Shown here: positions 40,607 to 48,579 of the stretch, one piece after another
How the letters are laid out: each line of letters opens with the position of its first letter
Numbering within the stretch: position 1 is the first letter of the stretch
Assembly: GCA_035498175.1 (NCBI GenBank)
Contig: DATKAJ010000020.1
Span: 1-64,000 of the forward strand
Direction: 5' to 3'
DNA: 64,000 nt
Origin: JALORV01 sp035498175
Lineage (GTDB): Bacteria > Pseudomonadota > Gammaproteobacteria > Burkholderiales > Burkholderiaceae_F
Made by a program: the position numbers and the translations under genes
Notes under the pieces: generated by a model
Database searches by the model: none
The model's input: the letters and a program-made list of their open reading frames with translations, nothing else
What the model was told of the DNA's origin: nothing

Positions 40607-40678
40607 CGGACGGCGCAGCGATGGCCGGCACAAGCGGGAAGAAGATTCTACCGAGCGACGTGCGTCATGCACATGACG

Positions 40679-41917
40679 TCAGCGCTTCCCGGACGTCGGC
40701 CAGGGCTTCCAGCGTCGATGCACCCACCACCATTGCTCAGGCCGGCGAATGATCAGCCGCTCGAGCGCCCGGTTGTAGGCCCGCGTGTTCAGTCTTATCG
40801 CCTCGTTGGTATCCGGGTTGTCCACAAGCAGGATTTGTTCCTCGAACCGCAGCACGTGGCGGCCATCCGGCTCGCGCCAGCTCGCGGCCGGAACGACGGG
40901 GGCCCCAGTGGTCATCGCGATCACCGCCAGACTGCGGAAAGTCCCGGCAGGATGGCCGAAGAACTCCGCCATCACCCCGTCCCTGCGGCTGGCATGCTGA
41001 TCGAACGGGAAGACGATGAGGTCTCCCGCGGCCAGCCGGTCGAGGATCGCCTCGAGGCCGCCGCGTTTGGGCAGGACACCGAAGCCGGCGTGCCGGAATC
41101 GTCGCGTGACCCAGGCGTCGAGCCACGCCGGGCGGATCGGCCGGCGCACGAAATGGAAGCGCCCGTGGGCCTGCGGATACTGCGCCAGCCCTGCGGTCGT
41201 CGCCACCTCGAAGTTGCCGAAGTGCCCCGTCAGGATCAGCACGCCCTTTCCCAGTGCATGAGCAGCGAGCAGCGCGTCGAGATTCTCGACCCGCGCCATC
41301 GCGAGCTTGCGGGTGCGCGACAGCCACGGGAAGCGGATGAATTCCCACAGCAGGTGGCCCAGATGGCCGTAGTGCGCCTGCGCCAGGCGCTCGATTTCGT
41401 GCTCGTCGACCACCTCGCCATAGACGCGACGGAGGTTCTCGAGCACCACCTGACGCCTGAATGGCACCAGGCGGTAGAACCACTGCGCCGCTTTCGAGGG
41501 GGTCGCGCGCTGCGCCTGTGCCAGCGCGACCGCGGACGCCTGCGTGCGGTCGTGGGTCAGCGACAGCGTGATTGCTCGCAGACGGTTGCGCCCGAGCGCG
41601 ATCTCGCCGGCTTCGCTGAGTTCGACGGCCGGCGCTCCGTACGCGTCGCGGGTGACCGCGAAATCCGTGGGCCCGATCGCGCCGAGCGCGAGTTCGCGCG
41701 GAAACAGCTTGGCGCATGCCTCCTTTGCGGCGAAGCGCGCGGCGAGCGCCGCCGCACGCCCCGGACCGGTGCCGGCGTCACTAAGTTCCTGCTCGGAAAA
41801 GATCTTGCGCAGGTCGGCGGCCGGCGTTTCAGCGAGCAGGCGTTCGATGCGGGCGACGTCAACGGTGTCGACGCCGCAGCGCGTGGTGCCGTCGGCGACC
41901 GCCGGCAGCGTCTTCAC
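40679..41917 (-). CDS. Fusion of 4'-phosphopantetheinyl transferase (AcpS-like) and LpxL/HtrB-type acyltransferase
   Basis: A 412-residue protein with two joined domains. Residues 10-135 are AcpS-like: GVDTVDVARIERLL with Asp17, and RFAAKEACAKLF with the catalytic Lys65-Glu66, then LSLTHDRTQASAVAL; this would load phosphopantetheine onto a carrier protein. Residues 145-410 are a lysophospholipid/lipid A acyltransferase domain with the catalytic HFGNFE (His232-Glu237), then PKRGGLEAILDRL and FPFDQHAS. The GTG start overlaps the stop of the upstream ketosynthase gene by four bases (GTGA). The partner ACP is encoded three genes upstream. I know no standard family with this fusion. I infer transfer of a special acyl chain from its own ACP to a lipid acceptor. 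Confidence 0.88.
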   Translation of the reverse strand: MKTLPAVADGTTRCGVDTVDVARIERLLAETPAADLRKIFSEQELSDAGTGPGRAAALAARFAAKEACAKLFPRELALGAIGPTDFAVTRDAYGAPAVELSEAGEIALGRNRLRAITLSLTHDRTQASAVALAQAQRATPSKAAQWFYRLVPFRRQVVLENLRRVYGEVVDEHEIERLAQAHYGHLGHLLWEFIRFPWLSRTRKLAMARVENLDALLAAHALGKGVLILTGHFGNFEVATTAGLAQYPQAHGRFHFVRRPIRPAWLDAWVTRRFRHAGFGVLPKRGGLEAILDRLAAGDLIVFPFDQHASRRDGVMAEFFGHPAGTFRSLAVIAMTTGAPVVPAASWREPDGRHVLRFEEQILLVDNPDTNEAIRLNTRAYNRALERLIIRRPEQWWWVHRRWKPWPTSGKR

Positions 41918-43188
41918 GGAGCGCGCAGCAGGCAGGCGGCGTTGGTACCGCCGAAGCCCCGCGACAGCACCAGGGCAATGTTGCCGCGCGGTTCGCGCGC
42001 GACGCGCGACGCATTCAGCGGGCCGCAGGCGGGATCGAGCGCGTCGAGGGAGGGAATGCCCGGCACCGTGCGCGCGCGCAGCGCGCCGATCGCCACCACG
42101 GCCTCCAGCAGGGCCGAAGCGGCAAGCAGATGGCCGAAGGCCCATTTGAAGGCAGTCACCGGCGGCATGTCGCTGCCAAAGACCTGGGACAGGGCCCGCG
42201 CTTCGGACGCGTCAGAGTTCGCCGTGCCATTGCCATGCGCGACGATCATGCCGACGTCGCGCGGCGCCAGCCCCGAGGACGCGAGCGCGCCTTCGATGGC
42301 ACGCACCAGGCCCTCGCCGTCCTCGCGCACCGGAAGCAGGCCGAGCGCATCGCTGCCGCCGCCGGACCCTAGCACTTCGCCGAGGATCGTGGCGCCGCGC
42401 TCGGCGGCAGCAGCCTCGGTCTCCAGCACGATCGCGGCCGCGCCTTCGCCCATCACGCTGCCGTCGTGGCGTGCGTCGAACGAGCGCAGCGCCTCGCGCG
42501 ACAGCAGCCCCATCTGGTCGTAGTACAGCAGCGTCTGCGGTTCGATCGGCGCGTCGTGCGCCGCGGCGACGGCGCGCGCGCATTCACCGGCGCGCAATGC
42601 TTCGGCCGCCTCCGCGAGCGCAAGCAGGCCGCTGATGCTGTGGTTCGTGATGCAGGCATTCGATCCCTTGAGTCCGTGTCGGATGCCGACGTGGCCGAGC
42701 ACGTTGTTCGGCAGCGAGCGCAGCAGCCACATCGGATTCACGTTGGCCGAGAGCTCCTGGCCGAAGGTTTCGAGCCCGCCCTTCGCAGCGGCGATCAGCG
42801 GCAGGTAGTCGTACTGGTTGCTGAAGTTGCCGCCGCCGGACCCGACGAAGACGCCGGTCGTGTCGGCGAAGCGCACAGCGCCCTGCTCGTCGAGGCCCGC
42901 GCGCCAGTCGGCCCAGCCGCTCGCCTCGATCGCCCGGTCCGCGGCATACAGCCCGAAGACATCGGTCCTGCGGATGAACTTAAGCAGCTTGCGGTCGCCG
43001 GTCAGCGCGCCGGCGTTGTATTCGGTGACTTCGGCGGCGATGCGGACCGGGAAACGGCTCGCGTCCCACTGCGAAAGCGGTCCGACCGCGGAACGACCCT
43101 CGCGAATCGCAGCGAGGATGTCCTCAGGCGTGCGGCCCGATCCGCAGATCGCTCCGGTGCCGGTGATGACGATGCGGGGCGCGCCCAT
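41914..43188 (-). CDS. Beta-ketoacyl-ACP synthase, divergent (FabF1XL-like)
   Basis: A 424-residue KAS II-type enzyme with the full catalytic triad: Cys179 in GSNACITNHS, His318 in VAHGNGT, His353 in FKWAFGHLLAAS. The loop around the nucleophile differs from the usual TACASG, and GHLLAAS replaces GH-x-x-GA-x-G, so it is a specialised enzyme. The ATG 43188 is used; GTG 43197 would overlap the upstream gene's stop by one base. It is paired with a second, more typical ketosynthase, as in the rhizobial fabF2XL-fabF1XL pair. Confidence 0.9.
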   Translation of the reverse strand: MGAPRIVITGTGAICGSGRTPEDILAAIREGRSAVGPLSQWDASRFPVRIAAEVTEYNAGALTGDRKLLKFIRRTDVFGLYAADRAIEASGWADWRAGLDEQGAVRFADTTGVFVGSGGGNFSNQYDYLPLIAAAKGGLETFGQELSANVNPMWLLRSLPNNVLGHVGIRHGLKGSNACITNHSISGLLALAEAAEALRAGECARAVAAAHDAPIEPQTLLYYDQMGLLSREALRSFDARHDGSVMGEGAAAIVLETEAAAAERGATILGEVLGSGGGSDALGLLPVREDGEGLVRAIEGALASSGLAPRDVGMIVAHGNGTANSDASEARALSQVFGSDMPPVTAFKWAFGHLLAASALLEAVVAIGALRARTVPGIPSLDALDPACGPLNASRVAREPRGNIALVLSRGFGGTNAACLLRAP

Positions 43189-43196
43189 AGGCTGCA

Positions 43197-44522
43197 CTAT
43201 CGACGCGCCGCGCCGATCTGTGCCTCGGTCTCCGCCGGATGGCGGAAGGCGAGGCAGCTGTTCGAGCCGCCGAAGCCGAGCGAATTCGAGAGCGCGATGC
43301 GGACGCGGCGCTCGCGCGGTGCATCGCGTATGACATCGACGTCGCAATCGGGGTCGAGTTCGCGCATATTGGCGTTCACCGGCAGCACGCCATGGTGGAT
43401 CGCAAGCGCGCAGACAGCGGCTTCGACCGCGCCGGCCGCAGCGATCAGATGGCCCATCACGCTCTTGGTCGAGCTCACCGCGACCTTGCGCCAGTCCGCG
43501 CCGAACACCGCTTTGACCGCCGCGCATTCGCTGCGATCGTTCATCGGCGTCGAAGTGCCGTGCGCGTTCAGGTAGTCGACGTCGGCGATTTCCGCGCCGG
43601 CATCGGCGATCGCCTGGCGCATCGCCTGGATCGGTCCGTCGCCGGAGGGATGCGAGTCGGTGATGCGATAGCTCGACAGCGAATTGCCGTCTCCGGCAAG
43701 TTCCGCGTAGACGCGCGCGCCGCGTCGGCGTGCCGACTCCCATTCCTCAAGCACCAGGAATCCCGCGCCTTCGCCCAGCACGAAGCCGTTGCGCGACGCG
43801 TCGAAGGGTCGGCTGGCGCGCTCGGGCGAGTCGTTGTCGGGCGAGACCGCGTTCAACAGACAGAAGCCTGCAAGGCCGACAGGGTTGATCATCGAGTCGA
43901 AGCCGCCGGCCAGCACGCGATCGGCGACGCCACGCCGGATCAGCTTGAGGGCGGTGCCGACCGCCTGTCCGCCGGACGCGCAGGCGGTGTGCACCGAGCT
44001 CGCGTAGCCGCGCATCCCGAAGACACGCATCAGCAGCGCGATTCCGGCCGTCGACTGGCTGCGACAGAAGGTCATTGGGTTGGACGCCGAGCCGAGCGCG
44101 CCCAGCAGCAGATCCGGCCGCAGTTCGCCATCGGGGGCCGCGTCGCGCTGCACTTCGGCCAGTTCGTCGTAGGTGACGCCCATCATTCCGGTGCCGACGA
44201 CCGTGCCCCAGCGTGCTGCGGTGTCATCCGTGGGGCGGATGCCGGCATCGGCAAAAGCCTGTTCGGCCGCGACCAGCGCAAAACGGTGCGATCGGTTGGC
44301 GAGCTTCAGCAGCCTGCGGTCACCGACCGCGTGCTCGACCGCGGAGTCCGAAAGATCCTTCACTTCGCCCGCAATGCGTACCGGGAAGCCGCTGGCATCG
44401 AAGCTGCGGATCGGCGCGGCGCCACTGCGCGCAGCGAGCAGCGCCGACCAGGTCGATGCGACGTCGTTGCCGGCCGGTGTGACCAGGCCGACGCCGGTGA
44501 TCGCGACGCGGCGGCGTGTCAT
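43197..44522 (-). CDS. Beta-ketoacyl-ACP synthase (FabF2XL-like)
   Basis: A 441-residue FabF-type condensing enzyme with Cys181 (VHTACASGG), His321 (NAHGTSTPMND) and His358 (KSVMGHLIAAAGAVE). Motifs are canonical, so it is probably active. Its ATG overlaps the dehydratase stop by four bases, and it is followed by the divergent ketosynthase. The pair may form a heterodimer that sets chain length, or each may act in turn. Confidence 0.94.
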   Translation of the reverse strand: MTRRRVAITGVGLVTPAGNDVASTWSALLAARSGAAPIRSFDASGFPVRIAGEVKDLSDSAVEHAVGDRRLLKLANRSHRFALVAAEQAFADAGIRPTDDTAARWGTVVGTGMMGVTYDELAEVQRDAAPDGELRPDLLLGALGSASNPMTFCRSQSTAGIALLMRVFGMRGYASSVHTACASGGQAVGTALKLIRRGVADRVLAGGFDSMINPVGLAGFCLLNAVSPDNDSPERASRPFDASRNGFVLGEGAGFLVLEEWESARRRGARVYAELAGDGNSLSSYRITDSHPSGDGPIQAMRQAIADAGAEIADVDYLNAHGTSTPMNDRSECAAVKAVFGADWRKVAVSSTKSVMGHLIAAAGAVEAAVCALAIHHGVLPVNANMRELDPDCDVDVIRDAPRERRVRIALSNSLGFGGSNSCLAFRHPAETEAQIGAARR

Positions 44523-45361
44523 ACCGTCACCGTTCGTGGCGCGACCTCGACCCGTGCGGTCGCAATCGCCTTGCCGCCGCTGCCCGCGCCGAGTTTCAGC
44601 CGCGCGCGCTCCCCATCCGTTTCGAGCAGCTCGATCTCGAGGTCGAGCGTCGCGCCAGGGGGCGTGAAAGCCCGGATCTTGACGTTGTTCACGGCGGCCG
44701 GCATCAGCGCGACCGCGTCGGGCAGCGCTTCCCGCGCGACCTGGACCGCGAGGCCCGCGAGCGCATCGAGCAGCAGCGTGCCCGGGAAGACCGGGCGGCG
44801 CGGGAAGTGATCGCCGAAGTAGGGGGCCTCGTCCGCGCGAGGAACCTGCAGCGTCGCCGCGAGCCGTTCGCCGCGAACATGGTCCGTCGTCTCGATCCGC
44901 GGCGCCGGAACGCCGCCAAAGCGACCCGGCGCGACGCCCTGGGTACGCAGCGTGTCGTAGTCAGCATGCACCGCCGCGGGATCATCGAATTCGGGCATCG
45001 GCAGCATCGGGCCGACGCAGTCGACCAGTTCGAGCGCGAGGCGGCCATCGATGCGCGCCCGGCCACCATAGGCGACGGCCTCGGAATCGCAGCGCGCGAT
45101 GTCGGCCTCCAGTTGCAGGGTCTGTCCGGGTACGACGATCTGGTGGTACCGCGTTGCCCAGGCGAGTCCGGCCACGGGTCGCCAGGCGAAGTCCAGCTCA
45201 GCCATCGAGCACCAGGCCGCGAGCTGGCCCACGGCTTCCGCCATCAGCGACGGCGGAAAGCGGGTGGCGTGCGCGGGCACGGTGTACTCGCCCTCGATGC
45301 GGCGCGAGGCCGATCGCGTGATGCGGTCGACAAACGAGAACGCGCGAAAGCGCTCGCTCAT
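44519..45361 (-). CDS. Double-hotdog beta-hydroxyacyl-ACP dehydratase-like protein
   Basis: A 280-residue protein with two hotdog domains. The C-terminal one (residues about 150-275) keeps the FabZ-type active site: YFGDHFPRRPVFPGTLLLDAL with the catalytic His and an acidic partner. The N-terminal copy has ATRFPPSLMAEAVGQLAAW, where the His is lost, so it is probably structural. FabZ itself is about 150 residues with one hotdog and forms dimers; here both halves are in one chain. It is placed between the ACP and KAS genes, as fabZXL is in rhizobia. Confidence 0.85.
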   Translation of the reverse strand: MSERFRAFSFVDRITRSASRRIEGEYTVPAHATRFPPSLMAEAVGQLAAWCSMAELDFAWRPVAGLAWATRYHQIVVPGQTLQLEADIARCDSEAVAYGGRARIDGRLALELVDCVGPMLPMPEFDDPAAVHADYDTLRTQGVAPGRFGGVPAPRIETTDHVRGERLAATLQVPRADEAPYFGDHFPRRPVFPGTLLLDALAGLAVQVAREALPDAVALMPAAVNNVKIRAFTPPGATLDLEIELLETDGERARLKLGAGSGGKAIATARVEVAPRTVTV

Positions 45362-45388
45362 GGACGCAGTTGGAAGATCCGGGCCCGC

Positions 45389-45814
45389 TCAGGCGGGCTG
45401 CGGTGCGCGTTGTGCGCGGATCACGACCTTGCAGAACGTTTCGGGCGTGAACAGGCGCGGGATCTCGGCCGCCTTCATCGGAGTCTTGAAGCGCTCCGGC
45501 GGCACCTCGTCGAGGAACTGCTTCAGGCGCGCGAGCCCGGCCTCGGTGACGATGCCCTTGTTCTCGAACTCGGCCTCGGGCAGCGGACCGCGCGCGTCCT
45601 CGACGATCTTGCCGCGCGGAATCTTGACGCCAAAGCCGCGCTCGAGCCGGAATACGAGGTCGAGGAAGTCGATCGACTCGGCGTCGAGGCCCTCGATCAG
45701 CGACTCCTTGGCCTTGACGTCCTCGACGTCGCAGCCGAGCGCATCCGCGATGATCTGCGCGACCTTCGGGAAGACTGCGTCGATATCCTGTTGGCTGATG
45801 GCCTGTTCTGACAT
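45389..45814 (-). CDS. AcpXL-like acyl carrier protein with C-terminal extension
   Basis: A 141-residue acyl carrier protein. The phosphopantetheine Ser47 lies in LDAESIDFLDLVFRLE, followed by FGVKIPRGK; this matches rhizobial AcpXL (DSLDFLDIVF, FGIKIP) better than ordinary AcpP (DSLDTVELVMALEEEF). It is also longer than AcpP (about 80 residues), with an extra C-terminal segment of some 50 residues. The start ATG 45814 follows GAGGGA; GTG 45823 is possible. It is likely charged by the AcpS domain of the fusion protein downstream. Confidence 0.88.
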   Translation of the reverse strand: MSEQAISQQDIDAVFPKVAQIIADALGCDVEDVKAKESLIEGLDAESIDFLDLVFRLERGFGVKIPRGKIVEDARGPLPEAEFENKGIVTEAGLARLKQFLDEVPPERFKTPMKAAEIPRLFTPETFCKVVIRAQRAPQPA

Positions 45815-45819
45815 TTCCC

Positions 45820-46584
45820 TCACTCCATCTTGAATCCGCCGTCGACATGCAGGACTTCGCCGGTGATGTAGTCGGCGAAGCGCGAGGCGAGGAACCAGAC
45901 GGCGTGTGCGACATCGCGCGCCTGTCCATAGCGGCGCAGCAGGATGCGCGCCTTGACCTCGTCGCCGGCCAGTTCTCGCACCTGCTGCGACATCTCGGTC
46001 TCGATCACGCCGGGCGCGACGCAGTTTACCGTGATCCTGCGCGAGGCCAGCTCAACCGCCATCGCTCGCGTGAAGGCATTGATCGCCCCCTTGCTGGCGG
46101 CGTAATTGGACTGGCCGCGACCCGCCTTTTCGCCTGCGACGGAGCTCAGGTTGATGATCCGTCCAGTGCGCTTCGAGATCATGTGGGGCACGACCGCGCG
46201 GGTCACGTTGAAGACACCGCCGACGTTGATGTCGAGGACCGTTGCGATGTCGTCGTCGCTCAGCAGGGCGAGCAGGTTGTCGCGGACCACGCCGGCGTTG
46301 TTGACCAGCACGTCGATCCGTCCGCGGGTCTCGATCACGCGGTCGACCGCGGCCGTGACGGCGGCAGCGTCGGCCACGTCGACCTGCACGGCTTCGGCCT
46401 TGCCGCCGGCCTGCGTGACCGCGCCCACGACCTCGCGTGCAGCGTCGGCGTTGCCGCGATAGAAGAACACGACGTCGACGCCGTCGCCGGCCAGCAGTTC
46501 GACGATCGCGCGGCCGATGCCGCGGCCGCCGCCGGTCACCACCGCGGTCTTGCCGGACAGGCCCGAATCGAGCGCCACCGCCAT
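45820..46584 (-). CDS. 3-oxoacyl-ACP reductase (FabG-like SDR)
   Basis: A 254-residue short-chain dehydrogenase. It has TGGGRGIGRA (residues about 17-26), NNAGV, and the catalytic Y-x3-K in NYAASKGA, the pattern of FabG and unlike its neighbour, then TVNCVAPGVIETEM. It probably reduces the ketoacyl-ACP of this pathway. It starts 2 bases after the FabL-like stop and is followed by the ACP gene. Confidence 0.93.
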   Translation of the reverse strand: MAVALDSGLSGKTAVVTGGGRGIGRAIVELLAGDGVDVVFFYRGNADAAREVVGAVTQAGGKAEAVQVDVADAAAVTAAVDRVIETRGRIDVLVNNAGVVRDNLLALLSDDDIATVLDINVGGVFNVTRAVVPHMISKRTGRIINLSSVAGEKAGRGQSNYAASKGAINAFTRAMAVELASRRITVNCVAPGVIETEMSQQVRELAGDEVKARILLRRYGQARDVAHAVWFLASRFADYITGEVLHVDGGFKME

Positions 46585-46586
46585 CG

Positions 46587-47375
46587 TCAGCCCGAGATCG
46601 AGAAGCCGCCGTCGACGAACAGCGTCGCGCCGTTGATCATGGCGGCCTCCGGCAGCGTCAACAGGTAGACCGCGCCGGCGACGTCCTCGGGCGTCAGCAC
46701 CGGGCCTGCCGGTGTGCGCGCCTTGAACGAGGCGACGAGCTCCTCGCGGTTCGGAAAGTACGACAGCGCGTCTGTCTCGACCACGCCTGCGCTCACGGCG
46801 TTGACACGGATGCCGCGCGGGCCGAGTTCCTGAGCCAGAGACCGCACCAGCGATTCCAGCGCTGCTTTCGAGGCGCCGATGAATGCGTAGTTCGGCATCG
46901 CCCGTACCGAACCCAGGCTCGACATCGCGATGATGCGGCCCCCGTCGGTCATCATCGGTGCGGCGCGCTGCGCCAGCAGGTTCAGCGCGAAGGCGTTCGT
47001 CTCCATGCACCAGCGCCAGTGCTTCAGCGTCATGTCCAGCGCGGGCTTCAGCACGCCGCTGGCGGCGTTGCTGACCACGATGTCGAGCCGGACGAATTGT
47101 TGCTTCAGTTCAGCGAACATCTCGTCGACGCTGTCGGGGAGGCCGACACTTGCCTTCAATGCGACCGCCCTGCGCCCCAGCGCACGGAATTCGTTGCAGA
47201 GCGCCTCAGCCTCTTCGTGGCTGTTGTAGTAGTTGACGACCACGTCGCAGCCCGCGCCCGCCAGCTTGCGCGCGATCGCGCGGCCGATGCCGCGCGCGGC
47301 GCCGGTCACGAGCGCGGTGCGACCCGCAAGCGGCAACGCAGCGCTCGACGTGGCGCCCTGGGATGAAGTGGACAT
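46587..47375 (-). CDS. fabL: FabL-type enoyl-ACP reductase III
   Basis: A 262-residue SDR. It matches Bacillus FabL by eye in SNAASGVLKPALDM, MSSLGSVRAMPNYAFIGASK and VVETDALSYFPNREEL. The catalytic Tyr and Lys are spaced Y-x6-K (Y-A-F-I-G-A-S-K), which is diagnostic of FabL; FabG has Y-x3-K. It reduces the enoyl-ACP double bond with NADPH. It is the first gene of the leftward lipid operon and completes the reductive cycle. Confidence 0.88.
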   Translation of the reverse strand: MSTSSQGATSSAALPLAGRTALVTGAARGIGRAIARKLAGAGCDVVVNYYNSHEEAEALCNEFRALGRRAVALKASVGLPDSVDEMFAELKQQFVRLDIVVSNAASGVLKPALDMTLKHWRWCMETNAFALNLLAQRAAPMMTDGGRIIAMSSLGSVRAMPNYAFIGASKAALESLVRSLAQELGPRGIRVNAVSAGVVETDALSYFPNREELVASFKARTPAGPVLTPEDVAGAVYLLTLPEAAMINGATLFVDGGFSISG

Positions 47376-47464
47376 GGTGGAATGCGGAAGCGCCGGAACG
47401 GCGCGACCGCGATTGTATTGGCTTTGACATCGAGGCGCCGCGCACGCTTGAATCACGGTTCCCG

Positions 47465-48469
47465 ATGAGTAACGCGATCCCGCCCGAGACCGGCCTGAGT
47501 GCCGTGCCTTCCGTACCATCTGCTGGCCCGGCACCGTCGGGCGTGTCGCGGCAACGAGCGGCGCTGCTGCTCGCTTTCGCGCTGATCCTCGTCTGGGGGA
47601 TCAACTTCAGCGTGCAGAAGGCCGTGTTCGCGTCCGTGACGCCCGGCGGCTTCCTTTTCGTGCGCTACCTGATCATGCCGGTGTGCGCGATCGCGCTGCT
47701 GTGGCAGCGCTACGGCGCACGCTGGCCGCGGCTACCTCGCAGCGAATGGTGGGCGCTGCTGCGGCTCGGCCTGCTCGGACACCTGATGCATGTCGGCCTG
47801 GTGACCTTCGGCATCGACTGGTCGACAGCGTTCTCCAGTTCGCTGATCCTCGCCTGCGGGCCGGTGTTCACGCTGTTGCTGCTGCGCTGGCTCGGCGTCG
47901 AACGGCTGACACGAGCCCAGGTCGCGGGTGTCGGCGTCGCCTGCCTCGGCGTGCTTGTGTTTCTCTCGGACAAGCTGCTGGGCCAGCAATGGCGTGCGAG
48001 CGGCGGCGACCTCGTGCTGCTGGTCGCGGCGTTCTTTTTTTCAGCCTATACCGTCGCCGCCAAGCCGCTGATCGAACGCCACGGTGGCGTGCTGGTGATG
48101 GCGTACGCGACGCTGCTCGGCAGCGTGCCGGTGCTGCTGCTGAGCCTGCCTGCCGGCCTGCGCGTCGACTGGGCGGCGGTGCCGCTGGCGATCTGGGCCG
48201 GGCTGTTATGGGCGGTCATCGTGTCGGCGTTTGCGGGCTGGATCGTCTGGGGCTGGGTCAATGCGGTGCGTGGCGTGGCCCGCACCGCGCCGCTGATGTA
48301 TCTGATGCCGCCGGTCGCTGGTCTGGTCGCGTGGTGGGTGACTGGCGAAGGCTACGGCGCGATCAAGCTGCTCGGCGCTACCGTGACATTGCTCGGCGTC
48401 GCGATCGCGCAATTCGCACGACCCGCGGATCCGGCGCGCGAAGTGGAAAGCGTCGGCGTCGTCGACTGA
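47465..48469 (+). CDS. EamA/DMT-family metabolite exporter
   Basis: A 334-residue inner-membrane protein with about ten helices in two EamA repeats (VWGINFSVQKAVFA near residue 45; a second with YTVAAKPLIERHGG near 205). The N-terminus has a long, proline-rich cytosolic lead. It is divergent from the fabL-like gene. The start at 47465 was chosen because the upstream frame has no membrane sequence. The substrate is unknown. Confidence 0.88.
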   Translation: MSNAIPPETGLSAVPSVPSAGPAPSGVSRQRAALLLAFALILVWGINFSVQKAVFASVTPGGFLFVRYLIMPVCAIALLWQRYGARWPRLPRSEWWALLRLGLLGHLMHVGLVTFGIDWSTAFSSSLILACGPVFTLLLLRWLGVERLTRAQVAGVGVACLGVLVFLSDKLLGQQWRASGGDLVLLVAAFFFSAYTVAAKPLIERHGGVLVMAYATLLGSVPVLLLSLPAGLRVDWAAVPLAIWAGLLWAVIVSAFAGWIVWGWVNAVRGVARTAPLMYLMPPVAGLVAWWVTGEGYGAIKLLGATVTLLGVAIAQFARPADPAREVESVGVVD

Positions 48470-48482
48470 ACACTGCCGGGAT

Positions 48483-48502
48483 CGATTGCGCCGGCGCAAT
48501 CG
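48483..48502. repeat. Perfect 20-base palindrome
   Basis: CGATTGCGCC followed by GGCGCAATCG, a fully self-complementary 20-mer, lies 14 bases after the EamA stop. There is no T-tract. It shares the arm CGATTGCG with the hairpin at 8948-8967, so both may be members of one family or bind one regulator. Confidence 0.6.
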
Positions 48503-48579
48503 GTGTCAAAGCGGCAAGGCGCGACGAAACTCGAACGGCTGGCGCTTTGATCGCACGGCGCAACCGATACTTGCCACGC

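Noticed and set aside
40319..42523. Open frame of 734 codons on the + strand
   Set aside because: It lies over the acyltransferase fusion and ketosynthase genes, which have clear catalytic motifs on the - strand.
40679..47375. Aryl polyene biosynthesis cluster
   Set aside because: There is no ammonia lyase, thioesterase or aryl-specific gene, and a FabL-type enoyl reductase would remove the double bonds a polyene needs. The carrier protein and gene order fit the AcpXL locus better.
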